From NCBI RefSeq assembly GCF_001650695.1, contig NZ_LWQS01000071.1, forward strand, positions 119,877 to 183,876: DNA of 64,000 nucleotides, given 5' to 3'. A model generated the notes under the pieces. It ran no database searches and had not been told where the DNA came from. It saw nothing but the letters and a program-made list of their open reading frames with translations. The stretch is from Chloroflexus islandicus. GTDB taxonomy: Bacteria; Chloroflexota; Chloroflexia; Chloroflexales; Chloroflexaceae. This document shows, piece after piece, positions 1 to 9,050 of this stretch. Positions within the stretch are counted from its first letter, which is position 1. Each line of letters begins with the position of its first letter. A program made the position numbers and the translations under genes.

Positions 1-2
1 CC

Positions 3-611
3 AGCGAGTTTCTCACCCACTACGGCGATGACTCGCTCAGCCACCCGCTGGTGCAGGCGTATGCCGCCGGCGCATGCGTGATTGTTAATTCGTTCCGCGC
101 CAAGCTGCTGCACAAGAAGTCGCTGTTTGCCCTGCTGTCCGACGAGCAGTTCTATGATCCGCTCAGCGCCGAGCAGCGCGCCGCCGTCGCTGCCCATGTG
201 CCGTGGACGCGCGTGGTGCGGCCCGGCCAGACGACCTATCAGGGTGAGACGATTGATTTGCTGGCGTTTGCCCGCGCCAACCGCGAGCGGTTGCTGCTAA
301 AGCCGAACGATGAGTATGGCGGCAAGGGAATTACCATCGGTTGGGAGGTAAGCGCCGCCGAGTGGGAAGCCGCGCTGAACGCGGCCCTCGCGGCGCCATT
401 TGTGGTGCAAGAGCGGGTGACCATCGCCTATGAGCCGTATCCGGCGTTGGTTGATGGGCAGGTCGTGATCGGCGAGCGGTTGGTTGATAGCGATCCGTTC
501 CTGTTTGGCACCGAAGTCAATGGCTGTCTGTGCCGGCTGTCCACGGTAACGTTGTTGAATGTCACTGCCGGCGGCGGCAGTACCGTACCGGTCTTCGTGA
601 TCGATGGCTGA
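3..611 (+). CDS. ATP-grasp-like protein, C-terminal part (5' end outside window)
   Basis: The reading frame is open from the left edge, so the gene begins upstream; a GTG at 51 is unlikely to be the true start. The visible ~200 residues contain a nucleotide-binding-like stretch (LLLKPNDEYGGKGI) followed by PFVVQERV, the pattern of circularly permuted ATP-grasp proteins related to glutathionylspermidine-synthase/DUF404-type ligases. These enzymes join a carboxylate to an amine with ATP, but the substrate cannot be read here. The end is glycine-rich (TAGGGSTVPVF), typical of the family C-terminus. It overlaps the 604 ATG of the next frame by a few bases, suggesting co-transcription. The family call is moderate; the specific reaction is unknown. 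Confidence 0.65.
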   Translation, partial: SEFLTHYGDDSLSHPLVQAYAAGACVIVNSFRAKLLHKKSLFALLSDEQFYDPLSAEQRAAVAAHVPWTRVVRPGQTTYQGETIDLLAFARANRERLLLKPNDEYGGKGITIGWEVSAAEWEAALNAALAAPFVVQERVTIAYEPYPALVDGQVVIGERLVDSDPFLFGTEVNGCLCRLSTVTLLNVTAGGGSTVPVFVIDG

Positions 612-630
612 TCACTGGAAGGGGGGCGTG

Positions 631-1413
631 ATGCAGGTGCGTGATGCCCTTGGCCGGACAATTGAGCTGGCGGCGCCGCCGCAACGGATTGTCTCGTTGG
701 TGCCGAGTATGACTGAGTGGCTGTTTAGCGTGGGAGCCGGTGAGCGGGTGGTGGGGATCACCGACTATTGCAGCGAACCGGCGGCGGCGATCGCGCATCT
801 GCCGCGGCTGCGCGGCACCAAGAACCCGGATCGAACAGCGATTCTTTCGCTGCACCCTGATCTGGTCATCGCCGAGCAAGAAGAAAACCGTGAGCGCGAT
901 GTGCTGGCCTTGGCCGCCGCCGGCGTCAATGTCTATGTCACCGCCATTCGCAGTGTGGCCGATACCGCCACGCAATTGGCAGCGCTAGCCGCAGTGCTCG
1001 ATGTGGCGGCGACGGCTGCGCCGATGATTGCCGAAATACAGGCCGCTATGGCCGAGCCGCCGGCGCCTGCGCGCCGGGTGCTGGCGTTGATTTGGCGCGA
1101 TCCGTGGATGGCGGTGGGGCAAGACACCTACGCCAACGACCTCCTACGCCTTAGCGGCGGGATCAATGTGGCGGCGGCGCTGCCGGGCCGCTATCCGCGC
1201 GCACCGCTGGCCGAACTGCTGGCCCTCGATCCTGATATCATCCTCTTGCCGAGCGAGCCGTACCCGTTTAGCGAGCGCGATCTGCCGGCGTTTGCTGAAG
1301 TAGCTGATCGCTGCCAGATCGCGTTCTGCGATGGCATGGCCTTGACATGGCCCGGCCCGCGTACCGCCGCGGCGATCGCCTCGTTCCGGCAACTATTGGG
1401 GAATGCCGTATGA
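631..1413 (+). CDS. Cobalamin/metal-chelate binding-protein fold (BtuF-like), no signal peptide
   Basis: The 260-residue protein opens with RIVSLVPSMTEWLFSVGAGERVVGITDYC, the classic start of periplasmic helical-backbone metal-receptor proteins (BtuF/FepB type). It also has the LRGTKNPD and LHPDLVIAEQEEN segments of that fold. No signal peptide or lipobox is visible, so it is probably cytoplasmic or peripheral rather than a true ABC-transporter receptor. An ATG at 604 is also in frame, but GGAAGGGGGG lies just before the ATG at 631, so that start is preferred. The stop overlaps the next start (ATGA at 1410), implying translational coupling with the DUF547 protein. No permease or ATPase neighbours are present, so the ligand and role are unknown. 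Confidence 0.75.
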   Translation: MQVRDALGRTIELAAPPQRIVSLVPSMTEWLFSVGAGERVVGITDYCSEPAAAIAHLPRLRGTKNPDRTAILSLHPDLVIAEQEENRERDVLALAAAGVNVYVTAIRSVADTATQLAALAAVLDVAATAAPMIAEIQAAMAEPPAPARRVLALIWRDPWMAVGQDTYANDLLRLSGGINVAAALPGRYPRAPLAELLALDPDIILLPSEPYPFSERDLPAFAEVADRCQIAFCDGMALTWPGPRTAAAIASFRQLLGNAV

Positions 1414-2282
1414 GCCAACTGGTCTGGTTGCGGGAAGCGGTGATGGGATTGGCGTTGGGCGAGCGCGCGCGCAGCGTGCTGAACGCCGGCCCCGTACCGG
1501 CAGCGCCGGTCGATGGCGCGGCGCTGGCCGCCGAACTCAAGCGGGCCGTTAACCAGTTTAAGGCGCTGGCGATGGATGCCGGCGGCACGCAGGTGGCCTA
1601 CGATCGGCTGCGCTCTGATCCGGCTTACCTCGCGTTCCGCATCGAACTCACCCCGCAGTTGCAGCGCTTCGATCCGGCTTCGTTGCCGGATCGGGCAACG
1701 CGGCTGGCCTTCTGGATCAACCTCTACAACGCGCTAGTGATCGATGCCGTCATTGCCTTTGGCGTCCAGACCAGTGTTGCCGATGAGTTGGCCGGTCTTA
1801 GCTTCTTTCAAGCCGCGGCCTATCTGATCGGCGGCCAGCGCTGTTCGCTCAACGACATCGAGCACGGCATCCTGCGCGCTAATCGCGGCCATCCCTTCAT
1901 CCCCGGCCCCCAGTTTGCCGCTGGGGATCCGCGCCGCGCTTGGATCATCGATCCGCCTGATGTCCGGATCCACTTTGCCCTCAACTGCGCCAGCCGTTCG
2001 TGCCCGCCGATTGGCGTCTACAGCGCCGAGCAAATCGATGCCCAGCTCGAATTAGCAATGCGCAGCTTTGTTGACGCCGATGTGACGATCGATCCGGCCC
2101 GCGGCGAGATCCATCTGTCGCGCATCTTCGATTGGTACCGCGAGGATTTTGGCGGCCCCAACGGGATCGTACAACTCTTGCGGCAGGCGCTGCCTGACGA
2201 CGAACGCCGGGCATGGCTGTTACAAGCGCAGCGGGGCCGTTTGGTCTACCGTCCGTATGATTGGTCGTTGAATCGCGGTTGA
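1410..2282 (+). CDS. DUF547 domain protein
   Basis: A 290-residue protein with the DUF547 hallmarks: LAFWINLYNALVIDAVIAFG, then a central LNDIEHGILR, then IHFALNCASRSCPPIGVYSAEQID with its conserved Cys pair, and a C-terminal segment with a DWYREDFGG motif. The biochemical function of the family is unknown; the fold has been suggested to be peptidase-like, which is not shown here. The start is set by the ATGA overlap with the upstream binding-protein gene. No signal peptide or membrane segment is seen. Family assignment is firm, function open. Confidence 0.85.
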   Translation: MSQLVWLREAVMGLALGERARSVLNAGPVPAAPVDGAALAAELKRAVNQFKALAMDAGGTQVAYDRLRSDPAYLAFRIELTPQLQRFDPASLPDRATRLAFWINLYNALVIDAVIAFGVQTSVADELAGLSFFQAAAYLIGGQRCSLNDIEHGILRANRGHPFIPGPQFAAGDPRRAWIIDPPDVRIHFALNCASRSCPPIGVYSAEQIDAQLELAMRSFVDADVTIDPARGEIHLSRIFDWYREDFGGPNGIVQLLRQALPDDERRAWLLQAQRGRLVYRPYDWSLNRG

Positions 2283-2369
2283 CGCTGGCCGGGATCGACC
2301 AATCCGCCACAATGTTGCGCGGGAACAGAGCATGTATGTTGATCGCTGGGCAATGCTTCAACGCTTAGC

Positions 2370-2640
2370 GTTGTACTCCCCTCTCCCACGCCAGTGGGAG
2401 TTCAAGGGCGGACAGAACATCTGTCTGGAACCCGGCCCTCAAGGGTCGGGCTAGGGGTACAAAGCCCGCTGCGCGAGCTGATGCCCCCACCCCTTGCCCC
2501 TCCCCCGCTGGGGGAGGGGTGATGGGGAGCGCAGCCCGGAGCTTTACGGCATTGCACAGCGATCGACAGTTGTACTCGATCAAACGTTCTGTCCGCTCCT
2601 CAGCGGGAGCGGGGTTGGGGTGAGGGGGTGATCGCAAAGC
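2370..2640. repeat. REP-like hairpin cluster
   Basis: Intergenic DNA between 2283 and 2748 is built from GC-rich inverted repeats: GGGTCGGGCTAGG-type, AGCCCGC/GCGGGCT-like, and CCCCTCCCCC...GGGGGAGGGG, followed by a segment containing GTTGTACTCGATCAAACG. The same modules recur near 19.6-20.4 kb, 53.4-53.8 kb, 55.3-55.4 kb and 63.7-64.0 kb, so this is a dispersed family and not coding sequence. Confidence 0.85.
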
Positions 2641-2748
2641 TTTCAACCACATCTGCGCTGATACATTCTGTCCGCTCTTAAAAGTCCCAAAACGAAGGTA
2701 TACTACAAAAGCAGGATCAATGGCGGCATAGGCATTGCAGAGGACGTT

Positions 2749-3576
2749 ATGACCGATGACTGGCGCAATCGCTCGCTCAAGGATCTCTACCGGCTGACCG
2801 GCCAGATCTTCTCGCAGCTTCCGGCGTTGGCCCGCCTGTGGGGCGGTGCGTACCGCGCGCTCAGTTTCGATACGGTGCCCTTTACCCCCATGCGCAAGCC
2901 GCTGACTGAAGCGCGTTTCGCGCTGGTCACGACCGGCGGTGTTCACCGGCGCGATCAACCGCCGTTTGATATGGTCGATCCGCGCGGCGACCCTACCTAT
3001 CGCCGCATTCCGGCTGATACGCCGGTAGCCGATCTCACCATCACCCACGATTACTATGACCACACCGACGCCGAGCGCGATCTGAACATTCTCTTTCCGC
3101 TGGCCTTGATGCGCTCGTTGGCCCAACACGGGATCATTGGCGGTGTGGCTGATTGCTACAGCTTCATGGGCCATATCGAACCGCCCCATCTCGAAACCTT
3201 GCTGCGGCAAACCGCCCCCGCAGTTGCCAGCTTTCTGAAACAAGAGCAGGTTGACGCCGTTTTGCTCACCCCTGCCTGAGGGTTGTGCAATCAGTCCGTG
3301 GGACTGATCGCGCGCATCATCGAAGACGCCGGCATCAGCACGATCTGTATCGTTAGCCTCAAGCCGATTGCCGAACAGGTGCGTCCGCCGCGCACCTTGC
3401 ATCTGGCATGGCCGTTTGGCCATCCGTTAGGCGAACCGGGGAACCGGGCGCAACAGATGACCGTGTTGTATGCGGCGTTGCACAGTCTCTACTTCGCCGA
3501 GCCGGGAGAGATTTTAGAACCGGGTTGGCGCTGGCGGCGCGAAACGTATACCATCCCGGCAGGGTGGGAGGTGTGA
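2749..3576 (+). CDS. GrdB/PrdB-family selenoprotein (in-frame UGA = selenocysteine)
   Basis: The frame from ATG 2749 runs to a TGA at 3277 and continues without interruption to 3576. Both halves belong to one family, the glycine/sarcosine/betaine/D-proline reductase selenoprotein B-like proteins. The junction reads VLLTPA-U-GLCNQSVGLIARIIEDAGI, where homologues carry Cys or Sec in a (U/C)xxC motif, and the second half has the usual RPPRTLHLAWPFGHPLG block. The TGA is therefore read as Sec177 of a 275-residue protein. A perfect hairpin follows it at SECIS distance (next entry). The role is presumably thiol/selenol redox chemistry; the substrate is unknown, and in Chloroflexota this is unlikely to be a classical Stickland reductase because no grdA/C/D or prdA neighbours are seen. 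Whether the host encodes SelA/SelB/SelC cannot be judged from the window. Confidence 0.88.
3290..3308 (+). promoter_or_regulatory. SECIS-like hairpin after in-frame UGA
   Basis: ATCAGTCC (3290-3297) pairs perfectly with GGACTGAT (3301-3308) around a GTG loop. The loop begins 18 nt after the UGA at 3277-3279 and has a G in its first position. This matches the published description of bacterial SECIS elements (apical loop about 16-37 nt from UGA, small loop with an early G). It lies within coding sequence, as bacterial SECIS elements do. Confidence 0.8.
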
Positions 3577-3599
3577 GTGATGCTGTCTGGTATCTTCGC

Positions 3600-5042
3600 T
3601 CACCCCTTGCCAAACAGGCGATAATTCAACACCGGAAAGATCGCGTCGTGCGTTTCGATCTGCTCAAGGGTAAAAAGATCGGTCGCACTTAACGACTCTT
3701 GGCGCGCCAGCGCAAACAACTGCTCGAAGCGATCGAGGTGTCGTTGCCAACCCAATTCCTGCGGATCTTCCGCCCAATCACTCTGTTCAGCCAGCAATAG
3801 TTCACGCGCCGCTTGGGTCAGCACCCGCTCGCGGAATCCCTCGACCGCCGGATAGTGCGCGATCAAATCAGCAAATCGGTGTTCAGCGTCGTGGAGCGCC
3901 TGCCAATAACGCTGCGCACTTGGCGATTGCCAACGCGAGAGGGGATGCGGGAGCTGGGAGTCAGCGTGCAGCGCGACGGTCTCGCTCGTGCGTAAGCTGG
4001 CCAGAATCGTTCCCGGCTGCGTCAAACTGAGCCGAGAATCTGTCGCGCAGCGAGTCAATACTGCTTGCAACCATGTCGGCCCTTCAAACCAGCAGCTTCC
4101 CCACCAGCGGGCATCAATTGGCACCACGATCGTGGTGTCAGCCGGCAATTGATTCAACCGGTACAGCAATTGCTCAACGAAATGGTTGGCATGCTCTTGC
4201 GCGCGTCGTAGTGCATCATACGGATCGTACGGCTGTGGCGCATCGATGCCATTGGCCGTATAACCGGTTGGATCAGCAGCGTTCCGGTAGAGTGGATCAC
4301 CCGGATAGCCTAATTCGGTGGACCAAATCTGGCGGGACAGGTCGCTCTCAACCCCAATCGCTGCCAGCCGGCGCGGGATGATCCAGCCGGGCAATTGGCC
4401 AGTACGCACGTAAGCCGGATCCACAATGACATAACGGAGATCCAAGTCGAGCGCGATCTGTTCGATCCCCGGCCGCCATGCACAACCGGGCAGCCAGAGC
4501 CCTTCCGGTCGTTTGAGGTGGCGCGAGATGTAGAGCAAGCCGTGCTCGAGTTGTGCTCGCACGAGGCTCTCGCGGCTCAGCAATGGTAAAATGGCGTGAC
4601 TAGCCGGCAAACAAAGCGGCGTAATTACCTCAGTGATAACTAATTCGTGCAGCCGTCCAGCCAAATTGCGCTGGTAGCGCGTATTGAATGTACGCAGTGT
4701 TTGGCGATCCCAATCAAGGTAAAACCGCGCCAGATACGCCCCGTGGCGATTGCCTTCCGCTTCAAAGCGAGCGAGTTCAGCTTGATGGCGGGCAATTTTC
4801 TGTTCCAGCCACTGTTCAAAATGCTTGCTGACAACCCGGTCGCGCCACTGTTCGAGCGCAATTGGCGAGCAGGCCAAGGCGATCGTGACCGGGAGATGGT
4901 GGCGCTGCAATTCACCGAGCAGATCGAGCAGGGGTATCAGCATCTGCGCGGTAAAAGCGTGCAGATGCTCTTCGCCGATCGGATGCCGTCCGGGATGGCG
5001 CACGTATGGGGTATGCACTTCAATCACAAACGCGACCGGCAT
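3600..5042 (-). CDS. GH57/DUF1957-like protein lacking the catalytic Glu
   Basis: About 480 residues related to GH57 alpha-glucan branching enzymes. The N-terminus has FVIEVHTPYVRHPGRHPIGEE, the middle has RPEGLWLPGCAWRPGIEQIALDL, and later DARWWGSCWFEGPTWL. In active GH57 enzymes the nucleophile is the Glu of LPECAY; here that codon (4485-4487) is GGT, glycine. The second catalytic Asp (DARWWG) is kept. The protein may be a non-catalytic paralogue or use altered chemistry. Starts at 5078 (GTG), 5075, 5045 and 5042 are possible; GAGGG five bases before the 5042 ATG favours that one. A TATAAT on this strand at 5084-5089 could be its -10 box. Confidence 0.75.
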   Translation of the reverse strand: MPVAFVIEVHTPYVRHPGRHPIGEEHLHAFTAQMLIPLLDLLGELQRHHLPVTIALACSPIALEQWRDRVVSKHFEQWLEQKIARHQAELARFEAEGNRHGAYLARFYLDWDRQTLRTFNTRYQRNLAGRLHELVITEVITPLCLPASHAILPLLSRESLVRAQLEHGLLYISRHLKRPEGLWLPGCAWRPGIEQIALDLDLRYVIVDPAYVRTGQLPGWIIPRRLAAIGVESDLSRQIWSTELGYPGDPLYRNAADPTGYTANGIDAPQPYDPYDALRRAQEHANHFVEQLLYRLNQLPADTTIVVPIDARWWGSCWFEGPTWLQAVLTRCATDSRLSLTQPGTILASLRTSETVALHADSQLPHPLSRWQSPSAQRYWQALHDAEHRFADLIAHYPAVEGFRERVLTQAARELLLAEQSDWAEDPQELGWQRHLDRFEQLFALARQESLSATDLFTLEQIETHDAIFPVLNYRLFGKG

Positions 5043-5101
5043 CATGCCCTCGCTCATTACATTCCCACTGGCCATCACTATTCATTATAGTCCACTGGCG
5101 C

Positions 5102-6910
5102 TTATGGGTTCACCGGTGTTACTGGTACCGGCGTTGGCAGTGACGTAGCGGTTTCGGTCGGTGTCGCGGTTTCGGTCGGCGTCGCGATACTGGTGGTAGC
5201 CGGCGTGCCCTCTGGTGTGGGAGTGCCGGTCGGGGTGCCGGTGGTAGCCGGTGTCTCCTCTGGCGTGGGAGTGCCGGTGGTAGCTGGCGTGCTCGTTAGG
5301 GTTGGTGACCCAGTAGGGGTTGGCGTCAACGTTGGCGTATCGGTTGGGGTTGGCGACCCAGTAGGGGTTGGTGTCAACGTTGGCGTCTCGGTTGGAGTTG
5401 GCACCGTCGCTGTTGGTGATGGCGTTGCCGTCGCTGTTGGTGATGGCGTTGCCGTCGGTCTTGGCGGCGGCGGTGGCGGCGGCGCAGTTGGCGATGGCGG
5501 AACTGGTGATGAGGTGTCGGTGGGCAACGGTGTTTCGGTTGGCGTGGCCGTTGGCACGGTCGTAAACGTTGCCGTCGCCGTTGGCAGGGGCGCGGCCAAG
5601 GTTGGCGACGGGCCGGATGGAACCGCCGGCGTGGGTGTGGGTGTGGCGTTGTCGCTGAAACTGCGCGCTACAAACACGATTAACGCGATGACAACCACTA
5701 GCAAAATACCGCCAATGATGAAAAACGGCAGTTGATCGGCGCGATCGCTGGCTACCGCGATATTCCCGTGCCCATGCGGATGGGCCGGTGTATTCCGCCG
5801 GGCCGGAGGTTGGGCAGGCGGCGCCGGTGGCGCGACCGATGGCGGTTGGTTGTTTGGCGGGCTTGCAGGCGGTGCCGGGCGGTTCGGAACGGCGCTGGCC
5901 GGTAGCGCTGCTGGCCGGTTGGAGCTTGCCGGTGGATATGAGCTAGGAGCTGGTCGTGGCGCCGGCGGCTCAGCAATGGCTCGTGGTTGGGCCGTAAATG
6001 CCGGCATCGTCGGCTCGGCTTGATTGAGGGCCGGCGGCGCAACGAGCGCAGCCAGATCGGCAGCCGTGGCGGGAACAATCCCATTCCGATCAGCAATGTC
6101 GCGGAGCGCCGCGATAAAGGCTGCCCCGGTTTGAAAGCGCCGTTCAGGGCGTTTGGCCAGCGCACGGGCCAGCACTAAATCCAGATCGGTCGGCAAATCG
6201 GGGGCGATAGACGAGATTGGCGGTGGCGGCTGTTGGGCGTGGGCAACGATTAATTGCGGCGTTGGCCCGCTAAACGGCACCCGTCCGGCAATAATCTCGT
6301 AGGCCACCACAGCCAGCGAATAAAGATCACTGCGTCCATCAACCCGGCGGGCCTCGGCTTGTTCGGGCGAAATGTATTCCGGCGTTCCCATAAAGACGCC
6401 GGTGCGGGTCAGCCGTTGATCATCGGCTTCGGGGGTTTGGGCAATGCCGAAATCGGTCAACACCACCCGGCCATTGCGATCAACCATGATGTTATGCGGC
6501 TTAATATCGCGATGGACAGCGCCGGCCTGATGAGCATAATCGAGGGCGGCGGCAATTGGTTCGAGCAGGGCAATCGCATAGCCAAGCCCAAGCACGACAT
6601 GCCGTTCGAGAATGGTGTGCAAGGGCAAGCCGTCGATATACTCCATCGCGATGTAGTGCAGCCCCTGATCCTCACCGATGTCGTATACCGTCACAATATT
6701 CGGATGGCGCAGATTTGCAGCGGTGCGCGCTTCGCGCTCGAACCGCTTGATAAACTCTGCGTCCATGCTGAGTTGCGCAGCCAGCACTTTGAGGGCAACG
6801 ATGCGCTGAAGTTGGGTGTCACGCGCCCGATACACGCGCGCCATCCCGCCACGGCCAAGCTCTTCGATCAGTTCGTATCGGCCGATGCGCCGCCCGCCAA
6901 CACTGCTCAC
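5102..6910 (-). CDS. Membrane Ser/Thr protein kinase with Thr/Pro-rich outer tail
   Basis: A 602-residue PASTA-less PknB-type kinase. Residues ~11-270 form the kinase domain: glycine loop [16 protein letters not shown] lysine, [10 protein letters not shown] catalytic loop, LTDFGIAQ and [11 protein letters not shown] Pro-rich cytoplasmic linker precedes one membrane segment (about 394-416, [18 protein letters not shown]). The last ~185 residues are low-complexity [12 protein letters not shown] sequence, probably exported and glycosylated or cell-wall spanning. The tail is encoded by short tandem DNA repeats and is likely length-variable. It is divergent from the FHA regulator at 7061, a natural phospho-Thr reader, which suggests a functional pair (inference). 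Confidence 0.92.
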   Translation of the reverse strand: MSSVGGRRIGRYELIEELGRGGMARVYRARDTQLQRIVALKVLAAQLSMDAEFIKRFEREARTAANLRHPNIVTVYDIGEDQGLHYIAMEYIDGLPLHTILERHVVLGLGYAIALLEPIAAALDYAHQAGAVHRDIKPHNIMVDRNGRVVLTDFGIAQTPEADDQRLTRTGVFMGTPEYISPEQAEARRVDGRSDLYSLAVVAYEIIAGRVPFSGPTPQLIVAHAQQPPPPISSIAPDLPTDLDLVLARALAKRPERRFQTGAAFIAALRDIADRNGIVPATAADLAALVAPPALNQAEPTMPAFTAQPRAIAEPPAPRPAPSSYPPASSNRPAALPASAVPNRPAPPASPPNNQPPSVAPPAPPAQPPARRNTPAHPHGHGNIAVASDRADQLPFFIIGGILLVVVIALIVFVARSFSDNATPTPTPAVPSGPSPTLAAPLPTATATFTTVPTATPTETPLPTDTSSPVPPSPTAPPPPPPPRPTATPSPTATATPSPTATVPTPTETPTLTPTPTGSPTPTDTPTLTPTPTGSPTLTSTPATTGTPTPEETPATTGTPTGTPTPEGTPATTSIATPTETATPTETATSLPTPVPVTPVNP

Positions 6911-6976
6911 CTGTGTCTCCGATCACCCATCAGTGCGATGCTGTGAACACAATGACTGCCAAAGGCGAATATGCCA

Positions 6977-6985
6977 TGGTATAAT
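6977..6985 (+). promoter_or_regulatory. Extended -10 promoter element for FHA regulator
   Basis: TGGTATAAT at 6977-6985 is an extended -10 box (TGn plus consensus TATAAT), 75 bp before the ATG at 7061. No good -35 is visible, as is usual for extended -10 promoters. The divergent kinase gene begins at 6910. Confidence 0.55.
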
Positions 6986-7060
6986 CAGCAAGGTCAAAGC
7001 GATTGTACCACATCGCATCCGCGCATTCAAAAGCATATTGTAGCTGGAGGCTGGTGAACG

Positions 7061-7726
7061 ATGCAATCCGCTCCCGCCCCGCAATTGATTGTCAAACGTA
7101 GTAACGGCGACTATCGGGAAATCGTGTGGGATCGACCGGTCATTACCGTTGGCCGGGATGGCGCGAATGATATTATTATCGATCATCCGCTCGCTTCCCG
7201 GCGCCATGCGCGCTTTGAACAGACGGAAGAAGGGTTTTTCATTCGCGATCTTGAAAGTACGAACGGTACCTTCCTTAATCAAGAGCGCTTGATTGGCGCG
7301 CGCAGTTTGCATCACTCCGATCAAATCTTGATTGCCGATACCGTTATTATCTTTAACGACCCCGCCGCAACGATGAAAGGGACGCTTGACCCGGCGCTGT
7401 TGCGGGCCGTGCGGGCCGAGATCCGGGTTGATGAACCAACTAAGTCGGTGTACATTCGCGGTGAGTTACTCACGCCGCCGCTGACGGTGAAAGAGTTTCA
7501 ATTGTTGGCCTTGCTTTACCGCCGGCAAGGTGAGGTGGTGAGTAAGGAAGAGATCGCTAGTCAGGTGTGGGATTACGCCATCTTTGATTACAACGCGATT
7601 GATGCGCTGGTCTACCGGTTGCGCCAGCGGATCGAGCCTGATCCGTCGCGACCACGGTATTTGGTGACACAGCGCGGGTTTGGGTACAAGCTGATTGTGG
7701 CCCCCGACGCTGAGCCGGCGGGCTAG
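7061..7726 (+). CDS. FHA domain - winged-helix (OmpR/PhoB-type) regulator
   Basis: The 221-residue protein fuses an N-terminal FHA domain (ITVGRDGANDIIIDHPLASRRHARF and LESTNGTFLN, the phospho-Thr binding loops) to a C-terminal OmpR-type winged helix (LTVKEFQLLALLYRRQGEVVSKEEI, YRLRQRIEPDPSRPRYLVTQRGFGY). The usual receiver domain is thus replaced by a phosphothreonine reader. The logical input is a Ser/Thr kinase, and one lies divergently next door at 5102-6910. GGAGG precedes the start at normal spacing. It is followed after 16 bp by aroA. DNA target unknown. Confidence 0.9.
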   Translation: MQSAPAPQLIVKRSNGDYREIVWDRPVITVGRDGANDIIIDHPLASRRHARFEQTEEGFFIRDLESTNGTFLNQERLIGARSLHHSDQILIADTVIIFNDPAATMKGTLDPALLRAVRAEIRVDEPTKSVYIRGELLTPPLTVKEFQLLALLYRRQGEVVSKEEIASQVWDYAIFDYNAIDALVYRLRQRIEPDPSRPRYLVTQRGFGYKLIVAPDAEPAG

Positions 7727-7742
7727 AGCGGATGATGCGGCG

Positions 7743-9050
7743 ATGACAGGGATAACGTTAACTGCGCCGGGCCGGTTGCGCGGTGTGATTCAGGTGCCGG
7801 GTGATAAATCGATTTCACATCGCGCAGTGTTGTTTAACGCTATCGCGACCGGCAGCGCGCACATTGCTAATTTTTTGCCCGGCGCTGATTGCCTTTCCAC
7901 GGTAGCTTGCGTGCGGGGGTTGGGGGTAACGGTTGAACAGCTCGGCGAGCGGGAGCTGGTGGTGCATGGCGCCGGCTTGGGCGGCTTCCGCGAGCCGGCT
8001 GATGTGCTCGATTGCGGCAACTCTGGCACCACCTTGCGCCTGCTGGCCGGGTTGTTAGCCGGCCAACCATTCTTTACCGTGTTGACCGGCGATGCCTCGT
8101 TGCGTTCGCGCCCGCAACGCCGGATTGTCGTGCCATTGCGCGCGATGGGGGCGCAGATCGATGGCCGCGCCGAGGGTGATCGGGCGCCGTTGGCGATCCG
8201 CGGTGGCGCGCTGCGCGGCGGCCACTACGAGCTGCCGATCGCGTCGGCCCAAGTCAAATCGGCCCTCTTGCTGGCCGCACTGAGCGCCGATAGTCCCATT
8301 ACTCTGACTGGCCGGATCGACTCACGCGACCATACCGAGCGGATGCTGGCGGCGATGGGGCTTGACATAACCGTTGCTGCTGAACAGATTACGTTGCGCC
8401 CGCCAACTGCGGCCACCGCTCCAGCGGCGCTCTCGCTGCGCGTGCCCGGTGATCCTTCCTCAGCCGCCTTTTGGTGGGTGGCGGCGGCGATCCATCCCGA
8501 TGCCGAATTGGTGACTCCCGGCGTGTGTCTCAATCCGACCCGCACCGGCGCGCTCGATGTGTTGCGCGCGATGGGGGCCGCGATTGAGGTGGTCAACGAG
8601 CGGCTGGAAGGGAGCGAACCGGTTGGTGATGTGGTGGTGCGTTCGTCAACCCTGCGCGGCACTACCATCGCTGGGGCATTGATCCCGCGCTTGATCGATG
8701 AAATCCCGATCTTGGCGGTGGCTGCGGCCTGCGCCGATGGCGAGACGGTCATTCGCGATGCGCACGAATTACGCGCTAAAGAGACCGACCGCATCGCGAC
8801 GGTCGCAGCCGGCTTGAGCGCGATGGGTGCGCTGGTCGAACCGACTGCCGATGGGATGGTCATTACTGGCCGGCCCGGCCAACTGCACGGCACCACTCTT
8901 GATAGCTATCACGACCACCGGCTGGCAATGGCATGGGCGATTGCGGCGCTGGTGGCGCGAGGCGAAACTACCATCTTAGAACCGGCAGCCGCCGCAGTGA
9001 GCTATCCCGGCTTCTGGCAGGCGCTCGCTGCGGTGCAGGAGACAGTATGA
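7743..9050 (+). CDS. aroA: 3-phosphoshikimate 1-carboxyvinyltransferase (EPSP synthase)
   Basis: 435 residues, the normal EPSP synthase length. It catalyses transfer of enolpyruvyl from PEP to shikimate-3-phosphate, the sixth shikimate-pathway step. Motifs seen: VPGDKSISHRAVLF near the N-terminus, LDCGNSGTTLRLLAG (PEP-binding region), VPGDPSSAAFW, LIDEIPILAVAAACADG, ELRAKETDR and SYHDHRLAMA. An upstream in-frame codon at 7695 lies within the previous gene, so ATG 7743 is taken. Its stop overlaps the next start (ATGA at 9047). Confidence 0.97.
   Translation: MTGITLTAPGRLRGVIQVPGDKSISHRAVLFNAIATGSAHIANFLPGADCLSTVACVRGLGVTVEQLGERELVVHGAGLGGFREPADVLDCGNSGTTLRLLAGLLAGQPFFTVLTGDASLRSRPQRRIVVPLRAMGAQIDGRAEGDRAPLAIRGGALRGGHYELPIASAQVKSALLLAALSADSPITLTGRIDSRDHTERMLAAMGLDITVAAEQITLRPPTAATAPAALSLRVPGDPSSAAFWWVAAAIHPDAELVTPGVCLNPTRTGALDVLRAMGAAIEVVNERLEGSEPVGDVVVRSSTLRGTTIAGALIPRLIDEIPILAVAAACADGETVIRDAHELRAKETDRIATVAAGLSAMGALVEPTADGMVITGRPGQLHGTTLDSYHDHRLAMAWAIAALVARGETTILEPAAAAVSYPGFWQALAAVQETV

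Noticed and set aside
2365..3423. A 352-codon minus-strand ORF opposite the selenoprotein and the REP cluster
   Set aside because: It runs through hairpin repeats and shadows the GrdB-like gene.
5193..5735. Plus-strand ORF rich in G-V-G-V repeats
   Set aside because: It is the antisense of the Thr/Pro-rich kinase tail.
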